In this document: positions 7,061-13,253 of the stretch, piece after piece
Position numbering within the stretch: position 1 is the first letter of the stretch
Layout: every line of letters begins with the position of its first letter
Assembly (NCBI GenBank): GCA_046294495.1
Contig: JBKBKV010000027.1
Span: 1-22,203, forward strand
Direction: 5' to 3'
DNA: 22,203 nt
From: HRBIN23 sp046294495
GTDB taxonomy: Bacteria; Chloroflexota; Dehalococcoidia; Lucifugimonadales; HRBIN23
The notes under the pieces: model-generated
The model's database searches: none
Told to the model about the DNA's origin: nothing
The model's input: the letters and a program-made list of their open reading frames with translations, nothing else
Position numbers and translations under genes: made by a program

Positions 7061-8125
7061 ATGCGTGAAGGTGTCCTACGCCGCTACGAGGCTTTTCTCC
7101 CCCTGACACCCAATACCCCCCGTATCTCCCTGGGCGAAGGGGGCACCCCCCTGGTCAAGTCCAAGCGTCTGGGGCGTGAGGCGGGCTGTGAAGAGGTCTA
7201 CTTCAAACTGGAGGGGTGCAACCCCACCGGCTCCTTCAAAGACCGGGGGATGGTGGTGGCGGTAGCCAAAGCCCTGGAGCAGAACGCCCGCGCCATCATC
7301 TGCGCCTCTACCGGCAACACCTCCGCCTCGGCCGCAGCCTACGGCGCCTACGCTGGCCTTACCACCATCGTCTTGGTGCCCCAGGGCAATATAGCCAGGG
7401 GGAAACTGGCACAAGCCATCGCCTATGGGGCGCGGGTAGTGGCCATCAAGGGAAACTTTGACCGGGCTTTGGAACTAGTGCGCATCCTGGCCCAGCGCTA
7501 CCCCATCACCCTTGTCAACTCGGTGAATCCCTATCGCCTGGAGGGGCAGAAAACGGCCGCCTTTGAGGTGGTGGATGCCCTAGGCGACGCCCCCGACTAT
7601 CTGTGCATCCCAGTAGGCAACGCCGGAAACATCACCGCATACTGGAAGGGATTCACAGAATACTTCCAGGCGGGCCGTGCCACCCGTCGCCCCAAGATGC
7701 TGGGTTTCCAGGCAGAAGGGGCCGCCCCTATCGTGCGGGGGCACCCTATCAAGGACCCCAAGACCATCGCCAGCGCCATCCGTATCGGCAATCCCGCATC
7801 CTGGCAGGGTGCACTCCGTGCACGGGATGAATCGGGGGGGCTGATTGACACCGTTACCGACGAGGAGATCCTGGAGGCCTACAAACTCCTGGCTCGGATG
7901 GAGGGGATTTTCTGCGAGCCGGCCTCGGCCGCCTCGGTGGCTGGCTTGCTGAAACTGGCACGCCAGGGGATGGACTTCGCCGGGAAGCGGGTGGCGTGTG
8001 TGATTACTGGCACGGGTTTGAAAGACCCCGACCTGGCCAATCAGATATCCGATATCCCCCTGCATCAAGTTGCCCCCGACTTGGAATCGGTGGAGGAGGT
8101 GGTGCTGGGGATGTGGGGGCAGTAG
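7061..8125 (+). CDS. thrC: Threonine synthase
   Basis: A 354-residue fold-type II PLP enzyme that converts O-phosphohomoserine to threonine. The PLP lysine is K60 in NPTGSFKDRG. The phosphate-binding STGNTSASAAAYGA motif, the IPVGNAGNITAYWKG loop and the terminal VITGTGLKDPD all match the short class of threonine synthase common in Gram-positive bacteria and Chloroflexota. Threonine dehydratase is related but lacks this GSFKDRGM-type context, so threonine synthase is preferred, and hom directly upstream supports it. GAGGG at 7052-7056 precedes the ATG by four bases. It ends the plus-strand operon and converges on clpC with only 15 bases between stop codons. Confidence 0.96.
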   Translation: MREGVLRRYEAFLPLTPNTPRISLGEGGTPLVKSKRLGREAGCEEVYFKLEGCNPTGSFKDRGMVVAVAKALEQNARAIICASTGNTSASAAAYGAYAGLTTIVLVPQGNIARGKLAQAIAYGARVVAIKGNFDRALELVRILAQRYPITLVNSVNPYRLEGQKTAAFEVVDALGDAPDYLCIPVGNAGNITAYWKGFTEYFQAGRATRRPKMLGFQAEGAAPIVRGHPIKDPKTIASAIRIGNPASWQGALRARDESGGLIDTVTDEEILEAYKLLARMEGIFCEPASAASVAGLLKLARQGMDFAGKRVACVITGTGLKDPDLANQISDIPLHQVAPDLESVEEVVLGMWGQ

Positions 8126-8127
8126 GC

Positions 8128-8149
8128 CCCCCAGCCGGAGTTACGGGGG
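8128..8149. terminator. Possible shared terminator stem between thrC and clpC
   Basis: CCCCC at 8128-8132 can pair with GGGGG at 8145-8149 around a 12-base loop spanning the end of clpC. It is the only inverted repeat between the convergent genes and has no T tract, so termination here is uncertain. Confidence 0.2.
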
Positions 8150-10702
8150 AACGGGCGCAGCCTCTCTGCACCGGGTTACGATCTGGTCGTTCTCCACATC
8201 AATGATGACTGTGTCGCCGGGCTTGAACTTGCCGGCCAGGAGTTCCTCCGAGAGGCGATCCTCCACATGCGTCTGGATAACCCGTCGCAGGGGGCGAGCG
8301 CCGAAGTTGGGGTCGTAGCCCTTCAGCCCGAGCCACTCTCTAGCCTGAGGGGTAACCTCCAACTTCATATCCTTCTCGGCTAACTGCTTGCTCACCTGAG
8401 AGAGCATCAGGTCCACGATTTGTAGGATATGCTCCTTGGTCAGGGCGTGGAAGACCACGATGGCGTCTATGCGGTTCAGGAACTCGGGGCGGAAGAAGCG
8501 CTTCACTTCGTTGGTAACCTTCTCTTTCATCCGCTCGTAAGATTCCTGGAAGGTGCGGGCCTCCTCTTTCTTTACCTGGAAGCCCATGGTCGTCTCCCGA
8601 CGGATCAGGTCGGAGCCCAGGTTGCTGGTCATAATGATAATGGTGTTGCGGAAGTCCACCCGCCGCCCTTTGGCGTCGGTCAGGTGGCCGTCGTCAAAGA
8701 TCTGCAGGAGGATATTGAACACATCGGGGTGGGCCTTCTCAATCTCGTCCAGCAGAATGACCGAGTGGGGCTTTCTGCGGATAGTCTCGGTGAGTTGGCC
8801 CCCCTCTTCATATCCCACATAGCCCGGGGGTGCTCCCACCAGGCGGGCCACCGTGTGGCGCTCCATGAACTCAGACATGTCCAGGCGCACCACGGCGTCG
8901 TCGGAGCCGAACATAAACTCTGCAAGGGCGCGGGCCAGTTCCGTCTTGCCCACCCCTGTGGGTCCCAGGAAGATGAAGACGCCCACAGGGCGGCGGGGGT
9001 CCTTCAGGCCGGCGCGTGCGCGGCGAACGGCCTTGGAGACCACAGTGATGGCCTCGTCCTGGCCGATGATGCGCCTGTGCAGGTGCTCCTCCATCTTCAA
9101 GAGGCGCTCCGTCTCCTCCTGCTTCAGGCGGGAGAGGGGGATACCCGTCCACATGGCCACCACTTCGGCGATATCGTTGGCGGTAACCGTGGGCTTATCT
9201 TTCTCCTGCTCGGTTTGCCACTGGCGCTCCACTTCCTCCATCTTGCGCATAAGGTTCAGTTCCCGCTGGCGCAGTTCAGCGGCGTATTCATACTGCTGGC
9301 TGGCGATGGCCTCTTCCTTCTCCCGGCGCACGTTCTCCAGCAGTTTCTGCACCTCTTTCACTGAAAGGGGTGTGGCAGAGCGCTGGATACGCACACGGGA
9401 GGCAGCCTCGTCCACCAGGTCAATGGCCTTGTCGGGGAGGAAGCGGTCTGGAATGAAGCGGGCAGCCAGGCGNNNNNNNNNNNNNNNNNNNNNNNNNNNN
9501 NNNNNNNNNNNNNNNNNNNNNNNNNNNNNNNNNNNNNNNNNNNNNNNNNNNNNNNNNNNNNNNNNNNNNNGGGCAGCGGCCACCAGGGCCTCATCGGTGA
9601 TAATGAGGCGGTGGTGCTCCTCGTAGCGAGACTTGATGTGGCGCAGGATTTCCACCGTATCCTCCACCGTTGGCTCCTCCACCAGCACGGGCTGGAACCT
9701 GCGCTCCAGGGCAGGGTCCCGCTCCACATACTTGCGATAATCGTCCAGGGTGGTGGCACCCACCACCTGGAGTTCCCCGCGGGAGAGGGAGGGCTTCAGG
9801 ATGTTGGCGGCGTCCACCGCGCCCTCGGCAGCCCCGGCACCCACCAGGGTATGCATCTCGTCAATGAAGAGGATAATGTTGCCTGAGGTGCGGATCTCCT
9901 CAATAACCTTCTTCAGGCGTTCCTCGAACTCGCCCCGATATTTGGTGCCGGCCACCAGAGCGCCCATATCCAGGGTAACCAGGCGCCTGCCCTGTAAGGT
10001 CTCTGGCACCTCTCCGCTAACGATACGCTGGGCCAGGGCCTCTACGATCGCCGTCTTCCCCACGCCCGGTTCTCCGATTAGGACAGGGTTGTTCTTGGTG
10101 CGGCGGGAGAGTATTTGGATGACCCGTTGAATTTCCCGGTGGCGCCCCCAAACGGGGTCCAGTTTGCCCTGGCGGGCCAGTGCGGTGAGGTCAACGCCCA
10201 GTTGGTCCAGGGTGGGGGTGCGGGCGGTGGCTCGCCCCTCCCTGGCCTGGCCAGCGGCCTGGGAGAGGATACGCTGGGTTTCGTTACGCACCTTTTCAAG
10301 GCTTACGCCCAGGCTCTCCAGAACCCCGGCGGCCACCCCTTCCCCTTCCCGAAGCAGGCCTATCAGGAGGTGTTCGGTGCCTATATAGTGGTGGCCCAGA
10401 CGGCGGGCCTCATCTACAGCCAGTTCAATAACCTTCTTAGCACGAGGGGTAAGGCCGATGCTCTCCGGGGAGACGGGGCGCTCCCCACGCCCGATGATGA
10501 ACTCCACGGCGGAACGGACTTTATTGGCGTCTACGCCCAAGTTGGCAAGAACGCGTGCGGCTACGCCCTCCGTTTCGCGCACCAGGCCCATAAGCAAGTG
10601 CTCGGTGCCGATATAGTTGTGGTTGAAGCGCATCGCCTCCTCTTGGGCCAAAGAGAGAACGCGCCGTGCCCTTTCTGAGAACTTCTCAAATCTGCTTGCC
10701 AT
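8141..10702 (-). CDS. clpC: ATP-dependent Clp protease ATPase subunit ClpC (coding sequence interrupted by an N run)
   Basis: Two tandem Clp N repeats (about 1-145) precede the first AAA module, with Walker A GEPGVGKT (210-217) and Walker B IILFIDE (276-282). A UVR-like coiled segment (EYAAELRQREL) between the ATPase modules marks ClpC rather than ClpA or ClpB. The second AAA module carries GPTGVGKTE, VILLDEIEKAHPD and the pore loop GAPPGYVGYEEGG. The tripeptide MGF after the second module matches the ClpP-docking loop, so it should unfold substrates for ClpP. The 98 Ns at 9473-9570 fall in module one; removing them with a one-base overlap restores family spacing and gives about 820 residues, the normal ClpC length. 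GGTGA precedes the ATG. It lies 27 bases after the S1-domain gene. Confidence 0.95.
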   Translation of the reverse strand: MASRFEKFSERARRVLSLAQEEAMRFNHNYIGTEHLLMGLVRETEGVAARVLANLGVDANKVRSAVEFIIGRGERPVSPESIGLTPRAKKVIELAVDEARRLGHHYIGTEHLLIGLLREGEGVAAGVLESLGVSLEKVRNETQRILSQAAGQAREGRATARTPTLDQLGVDLTALARQGKLDPVWGRHREIQRVIQILSRRTKNNPVLIGEPGVGKTAIVEALAQRIVSGEVPETLQGRRLVTLDMGALVAGTKYRGEFEERLKKVIEEIRTSGNIILFIDEMHTLVGAGAAEGAVDAANILKPSLSRGELQVVGATTLDDYRKYVERDPALERRFQPVLVEEPTVEDTVEILRHIKSRYEEHHRLIITDEALVAAAXXXXXXXXXXXXXXXXXXXXXXXXXXXXXXXXXRLAARFIPDRFLPDKAIDLVDEAASRVRIQRSATPLSVKEVQKLLENVRREKEEAIASQQYEYAAELRQRELNLMRKMEEVERQWQTEQEKDKPTVTANDIAEVVAMWTGIPLSRLKQEETERLLKMEEHLHRRIIGQDEAITVVSKAVRRARAGLKDPRRPVGVFIFLGPTGVGKTELARALAEFMFGSDDAVVRLDMSEFMERHTVARLVGAPPGYVGYEEGGQLTETIRRKPHSVILLDEIEKAHPDVFNILLQIFDDGHLTDAKGRRVDFRNTIIIMTSNLGSDLIRRETTMGFQVKKEEARTFQESYERMKEKVTNEVKRFFRPEFLNRIDAIVVFHALTKEHILQIVDLMLSQVSKQLAEKDMKLEVTPQAREWLGLKGYDPNFGARPLRRVIQTHVEDRLSEELLAGKFKPGDTVIIDVENDQIVTRCREAAPVPP
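9473..9570. other. Assembly gap (98 N) inside clpC
   Basis: The two flanks encode adjacent, not separated, parts of ClpC. Upstream ends in ITDEALVAAA and downstream starts RLAARFIPDRFLPDKAID. Joining them by overlapping a single C gives the same residue spacing as known ClpC proteins, so the Ns appear to be padding. Confidence 0.9.
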
Positions 10703-10729
10703 GGCTCACCGTCCTACGCGCTCTATGGG

Positions 10730-11842
10730 TCATAAAGCCAGTTCCGCCTTGGCCTGGCGCAGGCTTAGGGCGATGCGCCTGCGCTCAGGCTCAATTCGTA
10801 TCACTTTTACCGTTACCCTTTCACCCTCCCGCACCGCCTGGCGTGGGTCGGTTATGGGATGCTCGGAGAGTTCGGAGATGTGGATCAGCCCCTCTATGCC
10901 GTCCTCCAGGCGGGCAAAGGCGCCGAAATCGGTGAGGCGGGTGATGGTGGCCTGGAGCAGTTGCCCCACCTGGTAACGGCTTGGGGCGGTCTCCCAGGGC
11001 TGGGGGAGCAAGCGGCGCAGGGAGAGGCTAATACGCTTGTGTTCCCTATCCACTTTCAACACATAAACCTCCACTTCCTGCCCCACTTGCAACACCTCCT
11101 CCGGGCTGGACACCCGTGTCCAGGAGAGTTCCGAGAGGTGGATAAGGCCGTCGGCACCCCCTAGGTCTATAAAGGCCCCGAAGGGGGAAAGCCCCGAAAC
11201 CCTCCCTTTGCGCACTTCGCCCTCCCGTAGTTCCCGGAGCAGGCGTTCCTTTCGGGCTTCCCGCTCCTCCTGCCAGGCCGCCCGTTCCGAGAGGATAGCC
11301 CTGCCCTTTTTGCGATCTACCTCTATCACCTTCAGGCGCAGGGTATTGCCCGCCCGCTGGGCCAGGTCTCCCTCACCCTGTGGGGGTTTGGGGACAGGCG
11401 CTATCTGGGAGATGGGAACGAAGGCCTGGACACCTTCCACATCCACAATAAGCCCACCTTTATTATACCCTATACAGCGGGCTGTTACCTTCCCGCCTGC
11501 AGTGAGGGCTGCCTCCAGTAGACGCCACCCCTTTTCGCCCTGGGCCCGGTCTACGGAGAGGATGGCCGGCCCCTCCTCCCCCTCGGGGCGCACCACCGTG
11601 GCCAGTATGGTATCCCCCACCTTTACCGCCTGCTGGGAAAGGGTTCGCATCTCCCGCAGGGGGACAAAGCCCTCGGACTTGCCCCCCACGCTCACCAGGA
11701 GGCCATCGGCGTCCACACGCATCACCAGGCCCTCCACCACCTCCCCTCGGCGCAGGATGCGCCAGAGGTCGCTGTGGGTAAGCAAGTCAGCCATGCTTTC
11801 CGGCGAGGAGCGGGTTTGGACGCCTTGTCTAGAAGGGTTCAC
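10730..11842 (-). CDS. S1 RNA-binding domain protein, ribosomal protein S1-like (four S1 repeats)
   Basis: About 370 residues made of four S1 OB-fold repeats. They begin around GEVVEGLVMRVDADGLLVSVGGKSEGFVP, GKVTARCIGYNKGGLIVDVEGVQAFVP, GEVRKGRVSGLSPFGAFIDLGGADGLIHLSE and GQLLQATITRLTDFGAFARLEDGIEGLIHISE. The last two are the best conserved. Four repeats match the shorter bacterial bS1 proteins of Gram-positive and Chloroflexota type, so a role in mRNA binding at the ribosome is likely, though a general RNA-binding role is possible. The open frame reaches ATG 11878, but a strong promoter -10 box covers that codon. I prefer GTG 11842, with AGGA ten bases upstream; ATG 11794 is the alternative. 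It is probably co-transcribed with clpC. Confidence 0.82.
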   Translation of the reverse strand: MNPSRQGVQTRSSPESMADLLTHSDLWRILRRGEVVEGLVMRVDADGLLVSVGGKSEGFVPLREMRTLSQQAVKVGDTILATVVRPEGEEGPAILSVDRAQGEKGWRLLEAALTAGGKVTARCIGYNKGGLIVDVEGVQAFVPISQIAPVPKPPQGEGDLAQRAGNTLRLKVIEVDRKKGRAILSERAAWQEEREARKERLLRELREGEVRKGRVSGLSPFGAFIDLGGADGLIHLSELSWTRVSSPEEVLQVGQEVEVYVLKVDREHKRISLSLRRLLPQPWETAPSRYQVGQLLQATITRLTDFGAFARLEDGIEGLIHISELSEHPITDPRQAVREGERVTVKVIRIEPERRRIALSLRQAKAELAL

Positions 11843-11876
11843 GACTGCTCTGTCCTTTCGGGGGGTGGCTACCCTC

Positions 11877-11905
11877 ATGATAGGCGCACAAGTGGGTGAT
11901 GTAAA
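11877..11905 (-). promoter_or_regulatory. Predicted sigma70-type promoter of the S1-clpC operon
   Basis: On the minus strand TTTACA (11900-11905) and TATCAT (11877-11882) are separated by 17 bases, each with five of six consensus matches. Transcription would start near 11870, downstream of the most distal ATG at 11878, which therefore cannot be used from this transcript. Confidence 0.6.
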
Positions 11906-11945
11906 GGGTATGGGCGTGGGTAAACTAGGGTGGTGCGGAAAGGGA

Positions 11946-11980
11946 ATGGGGCCTCAACTAATAAGTAGTTGAGGCCCCAT
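11946..11980 (-). terminator. Terminator hairpin of the 5S rRNA gene
   Basis: A perfect 15-bp inverted repeat (11946-11960 with 11966-11980) closes a five-base loop. It lies about 10-15 bases past the 3' end of the 5S gene on the minus strand. The following bases TCCCTTTCC are only moderately T-rich, so it resembles an intrinsic terminator with a weak U tract. Confidence 0.75.
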
Positions 11981-11993
11981 TGATAAGCGGTGT

Positions 11994-12114
11994 GCCCCCG
12001 GCCACGGCCTATTTTCCCAGCCCCTTGCGAGGCCAGTATCGTCGGCGCTGGGGCGTTTCACGACCGTGTTCGGGATGGGAACGGGTGGGTCCGCCCCGCT
12101 CCAGTTACCGAAGG
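11994..12114 (-). rRNA. rrf: 5S ribosomal RNA
   Basis: The minus strand carries the 5S loop-C and helix-III signature CCCGTTCCCATCCCGAACACGG followed by GTGAAACGCCCCAGCGCCGA and GATACTGG, in correct order and spacing. The terminal helix pairs perfectly from GGTGTGCC (12113-12120) with GGCACACC (11989-11996) and continues inward, so the paired region spans 132 bases. The mature molecule is probably about 120 bases inside it; the ends given are estimates by comparison with E. coli spacing. It assembles into the 50S central protuberance. No 23S or 16S gene lies next to it: the upstream gene is divergent and unrelated. It has its own promoter and terminator. Confidence 0.93.
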
Positions 12115-12130
12115 CACACCAGCCATTTTC

Positions 12131-12159
12131 ACTATAACCCATTGGGGTGGCACCGTCAA
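12131..12159 (-). promoter_or_regulatory. Strong sigma70-type promoter of the 5S rRNA gene
   Basis: On the minus strand TTGACG (12154-12159) and TATAGT (12131-12136) are separated by exactly 17 bases, each with five of six consensus matches. The start point would fall near 12124, a few bases before the 5S terminal helix. This is the best promoter in the window. Confidence 0.8.
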
Positions 12160-12172
12160 GGGGGTGTTCTTG

Positions 12173-12195
12173 CTGTTACACGCCTGTGCTAACAG
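12173..12195. repeat. Inverted repeat between the divergent 5S and PHP promoters
   Basis: CTGTTA (12173-12178) and TAACAG (12190-12195) flank an inner CAC/GTG pairing. The element lies 13 bases upstream of the 5S -35 box and about 60 bases upstream of the possible PHP gene promoter. It could be an operator or chance; I see no copy elsewhere in the window. Confidence 0.3.
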
Positions 12196-12255
12196 TAGAG
12201 CCGCCAGCGCACCTGAAGCCCCCAACCATCTCCCAAGCACTGAACGGTGCTGGCA

Positions 12256-12284
12256 TTGACATCTGCCCTGCTGTTGGCTAGCAT
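12256..12284 (+). promoter_or_regulatory. Possible promoter of the PHP-domain gene
   Basis: A consensus TTGACA (12256-12261) is followed after 17 bases by TAGCAT (12279-12284), a four-of-six -10 box. Transcription would start near 12291, about 29 bases before the ATG at 12320. Confidence 0.5.
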
Positions 12285-12319
12285 AAGCGACGGAAAACAC
12301 CGCGGCCGACAGAGCGTAG

Positions 12320-13063
12320 ATGCTCTCTATTTTTGACTTGCATGTGCATACTACCAAGGGCAGTAGCGATAGCAGCCTTTCCCCCTTGGAGTTGGTGCAA
12401 GAGGCCAAACGCATAGGCCTCACGGGCGTCTGCCTCACCGAGCACAGCGGCTGGACCGACCGCCACGATTTCCAGCGCTTCGCACGCCAGCACGACATCG
12501 TTCTGATTCGCGCCCTGGAAATTGACACCGACTACGGCCATATCCTGGTCTTCGGCCTGGACGGCTACTTGCCAGGGGTAACGCGGGTTCGCGACCTGCG
12601 CAAGGTCGTCCAGGCGATGGGGGGCTTTATGGTGGCGGCTCACCCCTTCCGCAACCTCTTCAACCCTCCGCCATATAACCATAACCTGGTCTACAAGGAC
12701 CCCCGCTGTTACCCCAGAACACCAAAAGAGGCTTGCGAGCACATGCTCTTTGAACTGGTGGACGGCATAGAGGTGGTTAACGGAGCCAACACAGACCAGG
12801 AGAACCGCTTCGCCCTGGAAGTTTGCCGTCGCTTGCGCAAGCCGGGCACCGGCGGGAGCGATGCGCACTCTGTCCACGGCCTGGGCAAGGGGGTAACCAT
12901 CTTTGACGCCCCCATCCGCAACGAGAAGGACCTCCTGGAAGCCTTGCGGTCGGGGGCCTGTCGCCCCGCCGAAGGTTTCCATATAGGCGACCTGCACATC
13001 TTCGGGGAGGAGGTGGGGGAGATAGGCGCTTTCGGGCGGGAACTAGGACAGCCCGACCTGTAG
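12320..13063 (+). CDS. PHP domain metal-dependent phosphoesterase
   Basis: A 247-residue stand-alone PHP domain. The metal-binding motifs run in order: DLHVHT (6-11), TEHSG (40-44), an ALEIDTDYGHILVFGL block (65-80), AAHPFR near 106-111, and GGSDAH near 177-182. These His and Asp residues usually hold two or three metal ions. Related enzymes hydrolyse phosphoesters such as 3',5'-nucleotide bisphosphates or histidinol phosphate, and the fold also occurs in DNA polymerases III and X; no polymerase part is present here. The length is typical of the YciV/TrpH-like single-domain group. Substrate is not predictable. No strong ribosome binding site precedes the ATG at 12320. The next gene, dinG, starts 190 bases later. 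Confidence 0.88.
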   Translation: MLSIFDLHVHTTKGSSDSSLSPLELVQEAKRIGLTGVCLTEHSGWTDRHDFQRFARQHDIVLIRALEIDTDYGHILVFGLDGYLPGVTRVRDLRKVVQAMGGFMVAAHPFRNLFNPPPYNHNLVYKDPRCYPRTPKEACEHMLFELVDGIEVVNGANTDQENRFALEVCRRLRKPGTGGSDAHSVHGLGKGVTIFDAPIRNEKDLLEALRSGACRPAEGFHIGDLHIFGEEVGEIGAFGRELGQPDL

Positions 13064-13162
13064 GGGGCCAAAGCCCTCACCCACTTGTGTTCCCCTCCCT
13101 AGAATTGGGCAGTGAAACTGAAGGACATCCCTCCATCGGTGGGGTAGGTGGCTGGTGTGCGA

Positions 13163-13180
13163 ACCCTGGCGCACCAGGGT
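13163..13180 (+). terminator. Hairpin between the PHP gene and dinG
   Basis: ACCCTGG and CCAGGGT pair around a CGCA loop. A competing fold pairs CTGGTG just upstream with CACCAG from the loop side. There is no T tract, so this may be a weak terminator for the PHP gene or a leader structure of dinG. Confidence 0.3.
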
Positions 13181-13253
13181 GTGTGGCTGTCCTATATACC
13201 CGACGCGTAGCCCAGAAGTTCTGTGCCCTGCTAGCATGGGCTTGAGGCAGCCT

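Noticed and set aside
8429..9626. Long plus-strand open frames opposite clpC (311 and 257 residues)
   Set aside because: They are antisense to a clearly conserved clpC, have no recognisable domain and arise from GC-rich codon use.
11208..11972. A 254-residue plus-strand open frame opposite the S1 gene
   Set aside because: It runs through the S1 gene and the 5S terminator hairpin, is rich in Ser/Arg/Thr and resembles no family.
12278..12997. A 239-residue minus-strand open frame opposite the PHP gene
   Set aside because: The plus strand has all PHP metal-binding motifs in order, so the opposite frame is a shadow.
13064..13253. TATATA at 13193-13198 as a dinG promoter
   Set aside because: No acceptable -35 box lies 16-18 bases upstream and there is no extended -10 TG, so I did not call it.
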